Shown here: piece after piece, positions 38,732 through 47,434 of the stretch | Numbering within the stretch: the first letter of the stretch is position 1 | How the letters are laid out: each line of letters opens with the position of its first letter | Assembly: GCF_003144315.1 (NCBI RefSeq) | Contig: NZ_MPDK01000003.1 | Location: 1 to 64,000, forward strand | Direction of reading: 5' to 3' | Origin: Sulfoacidibacillus thermotolerans | Lineage (GTDB): Bacteria; Bacillota; Bacilli; Alicyclobacillales; SLC66 | DNA length: 64,000 bases | Program-made: the position numbers and the translations under genes | The notes under the pieces: generated by a model | What the model saw: the letters and a program-made list of their open reading frames with translations, nothing else | Told to the model about the DNA's origin: nothing | The model's database searches: none

Positions 38732-40119
38732 AGATTCGCAAAATATTTGATGATTGGAAACGACACCGTGTCTATAAGCGATCTTTGAATCGGCAAATCG
38801 ATGCCTGGATAGCTGCGCAAGTTCTTCGCGCACAAGATGGACAAGAAACTTCTGTGAAATTGCAGGCAAATGGAATGGAGGCACCTGCGTATCTCGCTTC
38901 GGAAGCCGCAGAACGTCAGAAAAGTGGTGTATTTTATAAATCTCATGAAGCGGGTGAAAACTGGGGCGGGGAGTATGTGAGTGATATAGATGCACCGGCA
39001 TCAAGTGAAGGTAAGGCGGCAAATATGAAGTCTGAAGAGTCTGTACGGAAATCCCCTGCTTCTTCGTTGGATGCTGAGCAAGCGTTCGTTTCAGAATCAT
39101 TGGAAACTGCGGAAATGCTGCATATCGAAAAGTGGTTTGAGGAGATGGGACGTGATTTTGAGCGGCAAGTGCTTAAACGGGATCAAATCATCCAAAACAC
39201 AGGGAGCACTCCTATAACGAAGGAGTTTGACGCTTTAAACCAGTCGACGCTCTCGATGCCGATCATGGAGCAAGGGCTTGATCAATTAAGTGAAACAGCG
39301 ATTGAAAATATCCGGCAACTGATGCTGCGTTATACATTGTCGTGGAAGCGCGATGAGGTGATGAAAATCGTCGGGGTGCAGCATAAGCAAAGGCATAAAG
39401 TAATCGATTCAAAACGAACGATTCGCAAATACTTAACTGCACCTTCTGGGATGATCACACGTTTTGCGTATCGTGAAAGTCGCTCAAAGATGCTACAGCG
39501 CGGATTACCGATGCAATTTTTAGTGATTGGTGATGTCTCTGGATCTATGGGGCGCTATGTGGGTGTTGCTCTTTATCTGCTCTCGAGTTTGCGCTCTCTT
39601 GCGCTTGTTGATAGCTATGTGTTCTCTGATGCGGTTACACATGCAAGCCCACTCTTAACCGCACAGACTTTTCGAGAACAATTTAACGAACTGAAAACGC
39701 ATGCAGTTTCATGGGAATATGGGACACGCTTAGGCACTGCACTAGAAACGATTCTTGAGCAAGCATCACTTACGAAACAGACGATGGTTGTGCTTTTTAC
39801 TGATGGGGGATTTAGTTTAGAACCGGATGAGTGGGGAAAAACGGTCGTGGGCATCCAGGATCTCTGCAAGCGAGTTCATCATTTGATCCTGGCGACACCC
39901 AACGATCATCTATATCGCGAGGGGTTAGCGTGTGCCGGGAAGTTATGGGATGTACAGGGAAATCCGCAGAAAGCCCCTGATAGAAAAGATCCAATTGAAC
40001 AAAAAATTGCGCGCTTTGGTTTGCTTGCGCGCTACAGTAAAGAGGTGGTTCTTTGTCAATCCCCCGCTGACGTTGTGATTTTGGTGCGACGTCTTATTCA
40101 ATCTGCACTGATGTCGTAA
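38701..40119 (+). CDS. VWA domain protein, CoxE-like
   Basis: This is the likely partner of the upstream MoxR ATPase. The first 200 or so residues are charged and variable. The C-terminal half is a CoxE-like von Willebrand A domain with the MIDAS motif VIGDVSGSMGRYVG and later VLFTDGGFSLEPDEWG. The product is 472 aa from ATG 38701; GTG 38683 is an alternative. In carbon-monoxide dehydrogenase clusters CoxD/CoxE help install the metal centre. No such enzyme is visible here, so the target is open. It ends 3 bases before a convergent gene. Confidence 0.85.
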   Translation: MVSRRAGRPLKIRKIFDDWKRHRVYKRSLNRQIDAWIAAQVLRAQDGQETSVKLQANGMEAPAYLASEAAERQKSGVFYKSHEAGENWGGEYVSDIDAPASSEGKAANMKSEESVRKSPASSLDAEQAFVSESLETAEMLHIEKWFEEMGRDFERQVLKRDQIIQNTGSTPITKEFDALNQSTLSMPIMEQGLDQLSETAIENIRQLMLRYTLSWKRDEVMKIVGVQHKQRHKVIDSKRTIRKYLTAPSGMITRFAYRESRSKMLQRGLPMQFLVIGDVSGSMGRYVGVALYLLSSLRSLALVDSYVFSDAVTHASPLLTAQTFREQFNELKTHAVSWEYGTRLGTALETILEQASLTKQTMVVLFTDGGFSLEPDEWGKTVVGIQDLCKRVHHLILATPNDHLYREGLACAGKLWDVQGNPQKAPDRKDPIEQKIARFGLLARYSKEVVLCQSPADVVILVRRLIQSALMS

Positions 40120-40122
40120 AGC

Positions 40123-40524
40123 TTACTGAATGGCCATTTCAAACCAATTAAGCAGAGCATCTTCGAGTTTTTGCTCAATACTGTGTGCATCAAAATCTTG
40201 TGCATAGACTTCGGTCGGTGTCATTTGCGGATCTTTCATCACTAATAATTGGACATGTTGACCTAGTGCAAGGCAGTGTAAAGCAAGTATATGGTGATTC
40301 ACAAAGAGTAATGCGCCTGAAAGAGTCGCGCTTTCTGGGTGAAATACTTTGATGCGCGCATCAGCGTTCGCAAAATCTTGAATCACGTGCGCAACGACTG
40401 CATTCACTTTGTGTAAGGTTTCGTCGGACAGGCTCCAATATTCATAAGCTGTCGAATCTAGTTCAGACTTCTTTTGGGCATTTTTAGTTGCCGCATTTTG
40501 TACTTTTTCAGCGATTGCGTTCAT
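40123..40524 (-). CDS. Hypothetical protein, 133 aa
   Basis: I do not recognise this soluble protein. It starts MNAIAEKVQNAATKNAQKKSE; the middle has a possible alpha/beta pattern (VIQDFANADARIKVFHP, HHILALHCLALGQHVQLLVM), and there is no signal peptide or membrane segment. GGTGATC lies before the ATG. It lies downstream of the SatP-like gene on the same strand and converges with the VWA gene with only 3 bases between stops. Confidence 0.7.
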   Translation of the reverse strand: MNAIAEKVQNAATKNAQKKSELDSTAYEYWSLSDETLHKVNAVVAHVIQDFANADARIKVFHPESATLSGALLFVNHHILALHCLALGQHVQLLVMKDPQMTPTEVYAQDFDAHSIEQKLEDALLNWFEMAIQ

Positions 40525-40606
40525 TTGATCACCATTTTCTTTATCTCAGTTGGAATATCCCCCTCTTTGCGTAAAAATATACGTCCCTATTCATCCTTTA
40601 CGCGAG

Positions 40607-40634
40607 AATCCAGGAGTCGCACGTCTCCTGGATT
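40607..40634 (-). terminator. Hairpin after the SatP-like gene
   Basis: AATCCAGGAG (40607-40616) and CTCCTGGATT (40625-40634) form a perfect 10-bp stem with an 8-base loop. It follows the SatP-like gene on the minus strand, but no T-run is present, so this is a possible terminator only. Confidence 0.45.
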
Positions 40635-40642
40635 TGAATGGA

Positions 40643-41224
40643 TTATCTTGGTTTTAAAATGCTGCTACCAACAGGGACCACGACGCGATTCGCGTTCGTG
40701 TTCACGATCCCGGCAAAGGAAGTATATAAGGCTAATATGCCAGTGAGTAAACCAGTCCATCCACCAATAGAGGGGCTAGAACCACTGAAATTAGCGATTG
40801 CGAGTAAAAAGAACGTAATAGTAAGAAAAAGAAAAACGAGAAATAACGCACGGTTAAGATACAAGGTTCCGATAAACATGTATAGTGTGAAGATGCCCCA
40901 CATGAGTAAAAACATCCCGACACCTGCACCAGTAGCGGATCCGAGGCTTGATATATGTGTAACTAAAAGATAAAAGGCGATCCAAAAGGCACCGTATGAC
41001 GTGAAGGCTGTTGCACCAAAAGTGTTGCCTTTGCGAAATTCCCACATACCTGCTAGAAGTTGCGAGGTGCCGCCATATGTCAAAGCGAGAGGCAGCACAA
41101 CACCAATATCTGCTCCGGGTAAGAGACCGGCGTTGATCGAACTTAAGACGCAAGTTGTAAGTCCGAATCCGGCTAATCCTAGAGGACCTGGATCGGCGAT
41201 GGCATCAGGTTTCTTTTCACTCAT
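40643..41224 (-). CDS. GPR1/FUN34/SatP family acetate-type transporter
   Basis: This 193-aa membrane protein has six hydrophobic segments and the family features GPLGLAGFGLTTCVLSSINAG near the N-terminus, LALTYGGTSQLLAGMWEFRKGNTFGATAFTSYG-like core and a conserved aromatic cluster. SatP-type proteins import or export acetate and succinate with protons. GGAG precedes the ATG. In an acid-living cell, weak-acid export would be useful, but this is inference. Confidence 0.88.
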   Translation of the reverse strand: MSEKKPDAIADPGPLGLAGFGLTTCVLSSINAGLLPGADIGVVLPLALTYGGTSQLLAGMWEFRKGNTFGATAFTSYGAFWIAFYLLVTHISSLGSATGAGVGMFLLMWGIFTLYMFIGTLYLNRALFLVFLFLTITFFLLAIANFSGSSPSIGGWTGLLTGILALYTSFAGIVNTNANRVVVPVGSSILKPR

Positions 41225-41276
41225 AGAGTCAGCTCCGTTCTTATAGAATTCTTATTTGTATCCGTTTACATCAAGA

Positions 41277-41305
41277 ACAATAATGTAATCTTGGAAAGTT
41301 GTCAA
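41277..41305 (-). promoter_or_regulatory. SigA-type promoter of the SatP-like gene
   Basis: On the minus strand TTGACA (41305-41300) and TATTGT (41282-41277) have a 17-base spacer, about 55 bases before the gene. Confidence 0.6.
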
Positions 41306-41312
41306 TAGTAAT

Positions 41313-42806
41313 TCAATTATGATCTTTTGGTGTGGAAAGTAGTTTCCAAAGAATGCGTAGTAATAAAATAGCCCCAAACGCAGCGATCAGTAAAAGAAGG
41401 CTAGATCGTAATGGATGAAGAGAGAAATTTAACCAATGCATGATGATTGGACTTGCTTGAATTAAATTGCTAAGGACAGAGAGAGGCAACAAAATAAATG
41501 AAATATACGTAACGAGTTGCGTTTTTTTTGCCTCTTGACGCAATTCGCGTTCTTTTGTTTCTAGTTCGCGCTCTTTGGCGACCTGTTCTAAGTATCCATC
41601 GATGTCATGCACTTCTTCTTTCAACTCGTTATACATCTGTACAATGTGAAAAGCGCGTTGCCAACGTCTGTATAATTGATCGCGTTCTTCGCTAAAAGAT
41701 GCTTGGCTAAAGTAACAGCGTGCAGTAAAGTCGTAGATTTGCTCTCGTAGCTGGCGCAACTGTTTCGCGTGATCAGGCACAGTAGATGCTTCTGCCGCCT
41801 TCATCGCATAGCGTAAAATGCTCATGCGTTGATGAAGTGCGAGCAACATCATATAGAAATAGTTTGTGCGAAAAGATTGCATTGCAGCGGAGTTACGACC
41901 TCTAAAATGCTGCACATTTGTATCATAAGCAAGGACAAATCCACCTTCGAGTGACTGTGTGTGGATGACATTATGATAGGGCATGTAGTTGTATTGAGAA
42001 TCTTCAAATGTTTGTCTGGCAAAGCGACTGCCGTTATTTGACGGAAGTGTTTTGCGTAGGACAATCAAATGTGAAAGAGCAAATTCTCGAAAACTAGCAT
42101 CCCATTTATTGGGCTCTTCAGAAGAAAGGGATTCCGTGCGGCGTAACAACAAGGCACCATAGATAGGCAAAAATGTGTCGCACATGGGTTGCCAACAACC
42201 TGTACCAAGTCGTTCTGCCAGTGGTGATAAGAGGTGGTGAATCCACTCCCGCATCGTGCCAGGTTGACCACACATGAGTGGGAGCAAGGCGCCACTCGAA
42301 CAAACGGATGAGAGATCGTATTTTGGATGGCGTTGGCGCATCGGTTTACAACGAGCAAGTGAAGCCAAGTCAGCGTTGATATTTTCAATCCATTCTACGG
42401 AAATCTCGTCGGCTCGGGACCAGTTAGGGGCGATCTCAATTGTGAGAAATCCTACACCATTGAAAAACAGGTACAATTCGATCGAACTCATTTGGAAGCC
42501 AGGGCTTGACGCTTCCATACTCGTTGTTTGCATATCGTCAAATAGCGGCAAAATGTCCTCATGAATTCGAAAGCGGCGCTGATTTTGCGGTAATCGCATA
42601 TATCGCTTTACGTAAGGCAACATGTTGTCTAGCTCTGAAGTTTGAAATTGGCATTCAACCCATAATGGGATTTTGTGTTCTTCATCAGGAAAAGGAATGA
42701 AAAAGCGAGCGATTTTTTCGGCTGCTTGTTCAAATGTGAAGTCTTCATCAAAATCAATCCAAAAAGGGTATACGAATTTGGTAAACGTGTCTTGTACGGT
42801 CCACAC
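41313..42806 (-). CDS. Unknown protein with CorA-like architecture
   Basis: I do not recognise a named family. The 497-aa protein has a large soluble N-terminal part (about residues 1-330) and a long charged helix (EELKEEVHDIDGYLEQVAKE and following, about 375-425). Two C-terminal membrane segments follow, near residues 430-455 (ISFILLPLSVLSNLIQA) and 465-490 (LLLLIAAFGAILLLRILW). This order matches CorA/ZntB metal transporters, where the first segment has an IPLTFIAG-like sequence followed by GMN. The GMN motif is absent. The start is GTG with AAAGGGG upstream. Divergent CorA-like channel or membrane sensor are both possible. Confidence 0.75.
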   Translation of the reverse strand: MWTVQDTFTKFVYPFWIDFDEDFTFEQAAEKIARFFIPFPDEEHKIPLWVECQFQTSELDNMLPYVKRYMRLPQNQRRFRIHEDILPLFDDMQTTSMEASSPGFQMSSIELYLFFNGVGFLTIEIAPNWSRADEISVEWIENINADLASLARCKPMRQRHPKYDLSSVCSSGALLPLMCGQPGTMREWIHHLLSPLAERLGTGCWQPMCDTFLPIYGALLLRRTESLSSEEPNKWDASFREFALSHLIVLRKTLPSNNGSRFARQTFEDSQYNYMPYHNVIHTQSLEGGFVLAYDTNVQHFRGRNSAAMQSFRTNYFYMMLLALHQRMSILRYAMKAAEASTVPDHAKQLRQLREQIYDFTARCYFSQASFSEERDQLYRRWQRAFHIVQMYNELKEEVHDIDGYLEQVAKERELETKERELRQEAKKTQLVTYISFILLPLSVLSNLIQASPIIMHWLNFSLHPLRSSLLLLIAAFGAILLLRILWKLLSTPKDHN

Positions 42807-42881
42807 TTCCGTATGCCCCTTTCGCTAGTCTCTATAGATTCAATACTTTAGCTTACCGTGAAAAGGCAAGCTTAACAAGAG

Positions 42882-42915
42882 GCTTATCCTTGGCAATGGC
42901 TTGTCCTTGGCACTG
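42882..42915 (+). repeat. Tandem 17-bp direct repeat upstream of sqr
   Basis: GCTTATCCTTGGCAATG (42882-42898) and GCTTGTCCTTGGCACTG (42899-42915) are adjacent and agree at 15 of 17 positions. They lie just upstream of the dyad at 42927 and may be a second regulatory site. Confidence 0.55.
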
Positions 42916-42926
42916 ACAGTTGAAGG

Positions 42927-42941
42927 TAGGGTTTTTCCCGA
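42927..42941. promoter_or_regulatory. TAGGG-N5-CCCGA dyad upstream of sqr
   Basis: The 15 bases TAGGGTTTTTCCCGA lie 149 bases before the sqr start. The same dyad occurs at 49925, 49941 and 52122, next to cydAB, a NarL-type two-component system and tauE. It is a candidate operator for that regulator. Confidence 0.6.
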
Positions 42942-43089
42942 TAGAAAAGCTTTTCATAAGCGCTATGATAATTTAGCAGGAAGCGATGAAACTCCCGATC
43001 CCATAGCGTTGAGATGTGTTGCCATACAATTTGGTAACCTGAGGAGGCTCGTCGCTTGGATAAAGCGCAACGAGAGGAAGGGAATGTGA

Positions 43090-44289
43090 ATGGGTCAAGA
43101 CAGGCACTACACGGTCGTTATCGTCGGTGGTGGGAGCGGCGGTATTTCAGTGGCTTCTCGCCTAGTTCGCGCAGCGAAATCGCTCCGCCACCGCGTTTTA
43201 GTCATTGATCCGGCGGATAAGCACTATTATCAACCGCTGTGGACACTCGTAGGTGGCGGGGCTGCACCCAAAGAAGTAACTGAACGCGCGGAAGCGTCGG
43301 TGATCCCAGAGGGTGTACAGTGGTTACAAGATGCGGTAACTGAATTTTTTCCACAAGACAACTATTTAGTAACAAAAGGCGGCAGTAAGGTTCATTATGA
43401 CTACCTTGTTGTAGCGGCAGGTATTCAAATTAATTGGGATGAAATCAAAGGATTGAAAGACGCCATCGGCAAAGATGGTGTATGTAGTAATTATTCTTAT
43501 GATTATGTTGAAAGCACGTGGGAAAGCATTCGCAATTTTAAAGGCGGCAGAGCTATTTTCACCTACCCGAATACCCCGATCAAGTGCGGAGGGGCTCCAC
43601 AAAAAATCATGTATTTGGCTGAAGAGCATTTTCAAAAAGCGGGTGTTCGCGATCAAGCAGAGATTGTCTTTGCTTCTGCTGGAGCGAGCATTTTCTCTGT
43701 CAAAAAGTATGCAGATGTACTAGATAAAGTGATTGAGCGAAAAGGAATTAAGACGGCCTATAAACGAAATCTCATTGAAATTCGTGCTGATAAAAAAGAA
43801 GCGGTCTTTGAAAACCTCGACACGAAACAACAGGAAGTCATGAAGTACGATATGATTCATGTGGTTCCACCAATGAGTGCGCCAGCGTTTATTAAAAACA
43901 GTCCACTTGCAGATGCAAACGGGTGGGTAGACGTTGATAAACACACACTGCAGCATAAAAAATACCCGAATGTATTTGGTTTAGGAGATAGTTCGAATCT
44001 GCCCACTTCAAAGACGGGAGCAGCTATTCGCAAGCAAGCGCCGACAGTGGAAAAGAATTTGCTAGCACTTATGCGTAACCAACCTCTTCTTAAAAAATAC
44101 AACGGATATACCTCTTGCCCGCTGGTTACAGGTTATGGCAGCTTGGTGCTCGCTGAATTCGACTATGACCTCTGTCCGATGGAGACATTTCCGTTTGATC
44201 AGGGGGTCGAGCGATTTAGTATGTACGTTTTGAAAAAAGAGCTTCTGCCGATTGTGTACTGGGATGGCATGTTAAAAGGCCTGATGTAA
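43090..44289 (+). CDS. sqr: Sulfide:quinone oxidoreductase
   Basis: SQR oxidises sulfide to persulfide or polysulfide at the membrane and passes electrons to quinone. The FAD motif VVIVGGGSGGISVASRL starts at residue 9. Three cysteines fit the family's redox residues: C132, C166 (PIKCGGAPQK) and C343 (YTSCPLVTGYG). The second FAD motif VFGLGDSSNLPTSKT is present. The length is 399 aa. GAGAGGAAGG precedes ATG 43090. The gene heads a unit with a DUF1641 protein and a persulfide-dioxygenase-type protein. It carries the shared dyad upstream. Confidence 0.93.
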   Translation: MGQDRHYTVVIVGGGSGGISVASRLVRAAKSLRHRVLVIDPADKHYYQPLWTLVGGGAAPKEVTERAEASVIPEGVQWLQDAVTEFFPQDNYLVTKGGSKVHYDYLVVAAGIQINWDEIKGLKDAIGKDGVCSNYSYDYVESTWESIRNFKGGRAIFTYPNTPIKCGGAPQKIMYLAEEHFQKAGVRDQAEIVFASAGASIFSVKKYADVLDKVIERKGIKTAYKRNLIEIRADKKEAVFENLDTKQQEVMKYDMIHVVPPMSAPAFIKNSPLADANGWVDVDKHTLQHKKYPNVFGLGDSSNLPTSKTGAAIRKQAPTVEKNLLALMRNQPLLKKYNGYTSCPLVTGYGSLVLAEFDYDLCPMETFPFDQGVERFSMYVLKKELLPIVYWDGMLKGLM

Positions 44290-44352
44290 ACTTTTCCTTT
44301 GCAAAACTTCAGGTCGATCGTGCAAATTCATGGGGGAAAGCGGGGACAGAGT

Positions 44353-45000
44353 ATGGAAGATGTGCAAACAGGGACGACTTCAGCGGTTGACGATGCGCTC
44401 CTTCTCACCCTCTCTGATGCTGATGTTCAAGAATCATTAGTTGCGGCACTGCAAAAGTTGCCAAAATTAATGGAGTTACTGGATACGGCAGAACGTTCTT
44501 TAGAATTTGTTCAAGCTGTGTTACAGGATAAAGAGAGTATGAAGGGATTACTCGCAGGACTTGATGAAGAGCTTGGCGGGGTCAACATCGACAAGTCAAC
44601 AGTAATTGGACTTGTCACACTGATCGACAAACTTCCTAAATTGGTGAGGTTTGTATCCCTCTTCGAGCAAGTCGCTGATATTACAGAGGCGATCGTTACA
44701 GACCAGGAGTCGCTCGCACAAATCACAAGCAGCGTCGCACAGTGGACAGATCCCGTCCGCTCGAAGGTACAGGATGGGATGTCGATTGTAAATGAAGCGA
44801 AACAACGAGCGGCTAAAGATCGTACAACTGTTTCGCTGTTTGGAGCATTAAAATTATTGAAAGATCCAACCGTGCAACGCGGTTTGCGATTTGTCAATGC
44901 AGCACTCGCTGTGATTAACGAACGCAATCGTGACAGTGGATCTCGTCCTGCACAAATGCGTGCGACGGCAAACACAAATGGAGTTACATTTAATTCTTAA
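44353..45000 (+). CDS. DUF1641 family protein
   Basis: The 215-aa protein is mostly helical and belongs to the DUF1641 family, often encoded beside sulfide:quinone oxidoreductases and formate-dehydrogenase-like genes. The family segments KLPKLMELLDTAERSLEFVQ and FGALKLLKDPTVQRGLRFVN are visible. There is no membrane segment or cysteine motif. ATG 44353 is preferred, with GCGGGGAC upstream; the frame is open back to 44299. Its job is unknown. An accessory role to SQR is suggested by its position between sqr and the dioxygenase gene. Confidence 0.85.
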   Translation: MEDVQTGTTSAVDDALLLTLSDADVQESLVAALQKLPKLMELLDTAERSLEFVQAVLQDKESMKGLLAGLDEELGGVNIDKSTVIGLVTLIDKLPKLVRFVSLFEQVADITEAIVTDQESLAQITSSVAQWTDPVRSKVQDGMSIVNEAKQRAAKDRTTVSLFGALKLLKDPTVQRGLRFVNAALAVINERNRDSGSRPAQMRATANTNGVTFNS

Positions 45001-45015
45001 TGGAGGGAAAAGCGG

Positions 45016-46437
45016 ATGTTATTACGTTACTTTTACGATGAGAAATTAGCGCAAGCTTCTTATTTGGTGGGTTGCCAAGCGACAGGCGAAGCAATTGTGA
45101 TAGACCCTGCACGAGATGTGACTCCTTACTTAGAGGCGGCTAAAAAAGAAGGGGTAAAGATTGTTGCAGCGACAGAAACGCATATTCATGCAGACTTTAC
45201 TTCCGGTGCCCGCGAACTTGGCGTAGTCCATGGGGCAACGCTGTACCTTTCCGATGAAGGCGGACCAGAATGGCGACATCATTATCTGGATGAAGTCAAT
45301 CATGTGTTGATAAAAGATGGCGATCGGTTTAAAATCGGGAATCTTTATTTTCAAGTTATGCATACGCCTGGGCATACGCCAGAAAGCGTATCGTTTTTGC
45401 TCGAGGATCACGGAGGAAATCAGCAACGTGGGGCCATGGGGATCTTTTCTGGCGACTTTGTTTTTGTCGGCGATGTAGGGCGGCCTGATTTACTTGAAAA
45501 AGCAGTTGGCGTGAGAGGCTCTTCAGAAGCTGGGGCTCGTCAGATGTTTCAATCGCTGCAGCGGTTTAAGGAACTGCCGGATTATCTGCAGTTGTGGCCA
45601 GCGCACGGTGCAGGGAGTGCATGCGGGAAGGCGCTTGGCGCGATTCCGTCGAGTACAGTTGGCTATGAAAAGCAGTTTAACTGGGCACTTGCACATACCA
45701 ATGAAGATGAGTTTGTCGCAGCGCTTTTGGCAGGACAACCGGAGCCGCCAGCGTATTTTGCGATGATGAAAAAGTTTAATGTAGAAGGTCCGGCGTTGCT
45801 GCGAGATGCGATGGTGCCAAAAGAAATGCCGGCGGGTGAATTGACAGCTCTGATTGAATCTGGGGCACTTGTGATTGATACGCGACCGGCGGCAGAGTTT
45901 CGCAAAGGGCACGTGCCAGGTACGATTAACATTCCGCATAACAAATCTTTTGTCAATTGGGCAGGATGGCTGATTGATTACAATCAACCCGTGTATTTAG
46001 TCACCGATCGCAATCAAGTGGAGCAAGTCTTGCATGATCTCCATTCGATAGGCATTGATCAGGTTCCAGGATTCTTTGATTTAGAAGCAGTTGCTTACCT
46101 GGAGAAAGAGGGCGTGGAACTTCATACTTATGAAGAGACAACCCCTTCTGACATTGCAGAAAAGGTATTGGCGGGCGAAGTGCTGGTGATTGATGTGCGC
46201 AATCAAGCGGAGTGGGACGAAGGCCATATCCCAGGGGCGCAACACATCATGCTTGGGAAATTAAGCAGCCGTTTGCACGAGATTCCGCGCGATCAAGAGA
46301 TTGTATTGCAATGCCAGTCGGGAGCGCGCTCGGCGATTGCGACCAGTATTTTACGGGCCAATGGATTTACGCAAATTCGCAATCTAGCGGGTGGATTTTC
46401 ACAGTGGCATAAAGATGGGTTGGTTGTTGAAAACTAG
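45016..46437 (+). CDS. Metallo-beta-lactamase/rhodanese protein, persulfide dioxygenase type
   Basis: The N-terminal metallo-beta-lactamase domain has THIHADF (H56, H58, D60), MHTPGHTPESV and FSGDFVFVGDVGRPDL, as in ETHE1-like persulfide dioxygenases, which convert persulfide to sulfite. Two rhodanese domains follow. The first (about residues 270-370) lacks a catalytic Cys (YLVTDRNQ), and the second (about 385-470) has CQSGARSA, an active-site loop. The length is 473 aa. GGAGGG precedes the start, 15 bases after the DUF1641 gene. The dioxygenase reaction is inferred from the family and the sqr neighbour. Confidence 0.88.
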   Translation: MLLRYFYDEKLAQASYLVGCQATGEAIVIDPARDVTPYLEAAKKEGVKIVAATETHIHADFTSGARELGVVHGATLYLSDEGGPEWRHHYLDEVNHVLIKDGDRFKIGNLYFQVMHTPGHTPESVSFLLEDHGGNQQRGAMGIFSGDFVFVGDVGRPDLLEKAVGVRGSSEAGARQMFQSLQRFKELPDYLQLWPAHGAGSACGKALGAIPSSTVGYEKQFNWALAHTNEDEFVAALLAGQPEPPAYFAMMKKFNVEGPALLRDAMVPKEMPAGELTALIESGALVIDTRPAAEFRKGHVPGTINIPHNKSFVNWAGWLIDYNQPVYLVTDRNQVEQVLHDLHSIGIDQVPGFFDLEAVAYLEKEGVELHTYEETTPSDIAEKVLAGEVLVIDVRNQAEWDEGHIPGAQHIMLGKLSSRLHEIPRDQEIVLQCQSGARSAIATSILRANGFTQIRNLAGGFSQWHKDGLVVEN

Positions 46438-46474
46438 GAGGAAATGTGCGCGTTTGAGATGAAGGAAAGCAAGT

Positions 46475-46536
46475 GGCTGGCAGCGAATCAGCTCGATCAA
46501 GGGAGACCTTGTATGGGCTGTGCTGCCAGCCTATTT
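46475..46536 (+). terminator. Long hairpin ending the sqr unit
   Basis: GGCTGGCAGC (46475-46484) and GCTGCCAGCC (46522-46531) form a perfect 10-bp stem around a 37-base loop, followed by TATTTT. The loop is longer than usual for a terminator. Confidence 0.55.
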
Positions 46537-46543
46537 TGTCGGG

Positions 46544-47221
46544 TTAGGCTTCTTTGATGCGAGGAGTTAGCAGCAAATAGCCGCCAAAAGTTACACACCA
46601 TCCTACGACCATCGTCCACCAGAATAAGCTTGGCATACCTAATCGAGCTGCAGTCCCAGCGGCAGAAATAATTGCAATTCCGATTGCCAGCGTGAGATTG
46701 CCAAATAAAAAACGTGCTCTTTTGCGCCGTCGCAGAGTTGAGTAGACAGACCATAAAGCGACTAGAAAAACGGCAAGCGCCCCCAAAGAGTTCATAAGGA
46801 TGAGAAAAGGTAACCATAGGCCTGGCTGAATTACATAAATTCCAGGCCCACCGTGAATCGTCGCTAAGGCGTTCCATGAAATGGGCGCTTGCAATAAAAG
46901 CACGCTTCCGATCAGTCCGATCACCGCGAGTAATGCCGCAACAGAGTTCACTGTGCGCCTGCGCCAAACGAGTCCAAGACTACCTAACCCCATCAGTGAG
47001 GGCATCCATAATCCACCAAGCAGATAATAAGTGCGAAACCATGCTCCACTGTGCGGATGTGAAGCAATGCTGATACAGTAGGCCAAAGCAGCTCCAAATG
47101 AGAAGAGTAAAGAGATTAACCAAAATTGCTCGCTTACTTTATGTGAATGGATCCATTTACGCCAGACGGAAATCGCAAAAATAAGGGATAAAAGTGCTAC
47201 AAATGCAGGAGCAATGATCAT
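46544..47221 (-). CDS. Unknown seven-segment membrane protein
   Basis: The 225-aa protein has about seven hydrophobic segments and a GGPGIYVIQPGLWLPFLI loop, but I cannot name its family. There are no obvious catalytic or metal motifs besides scattered His and Arg residues. GAAAGGATC precedes the ATG. It stands alone on the minus strand, convergent with the sqr unit and downstream of the cydAB terminator, so it is probably transcribed separately. Confidence 0.75.
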   Translation of the reverse strand: MIIAPAFVALLSLIFAISVWRKWIHSHKVSEQFWLISLLFSFGAALAYCISIASHPHSGAWFRTYYLLGGLWMPSLMGLGSLGLVWRRRTVNSVAALLAVIGLIGSVLLLQAPISWNALATIHGGPGIYVIQPGLWLPFLILMNSLGALAVFLVALWSVYSTLRRRKRARFLFGNLTLAIGIAIISAAGTAARLGMPSLFWWTMVVGWCVTFGGYLLLTPRIKEA

Positions 47222-47330
47222 GAGTACGAGATCCTTTCTGATTTTACATCGCTGATCATTTGATTATATAACAATCAAAAAATGAAGAGCAAAATGTACG
47301 TATTAAACATTCTGGAATTTTGAATCGCAG

Positions 47331-47349
47331 AAAAAGGCGCAAGAGCGCC
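47331..47349 (-). terminator. Terminator of cydAB
   Basis: On the minus strand GGCGC-TCTT-GCGCC is followed by five T residues. The stem is short but GC-rich, and it lies about 85 bases after the cydB stop. Confidence 0.8.
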
Positions 47350-47434
47350 ATCCGATCTGACTGAGGATCACGCGTCCTCTTGTACGATTTGGAGGCACTA
47401 CTTGCGCAACTTGTAAAGCTTTCCTGAGCAAATG

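Noticed and set aside
42901-43089. 62-codon frame just upstream of sqr
   Set aside because: The region holds a tandem repeat and the dyad, the frame has no recognised motif, and there is no Shine-Dalgarno before its start.
46497-46967. 156-codon minus-strand frame
   Set aside because: It lies in another frame of the seven-segment membrane protein gene and covers the hairpin at 46475-46536; composition is not protein-like.
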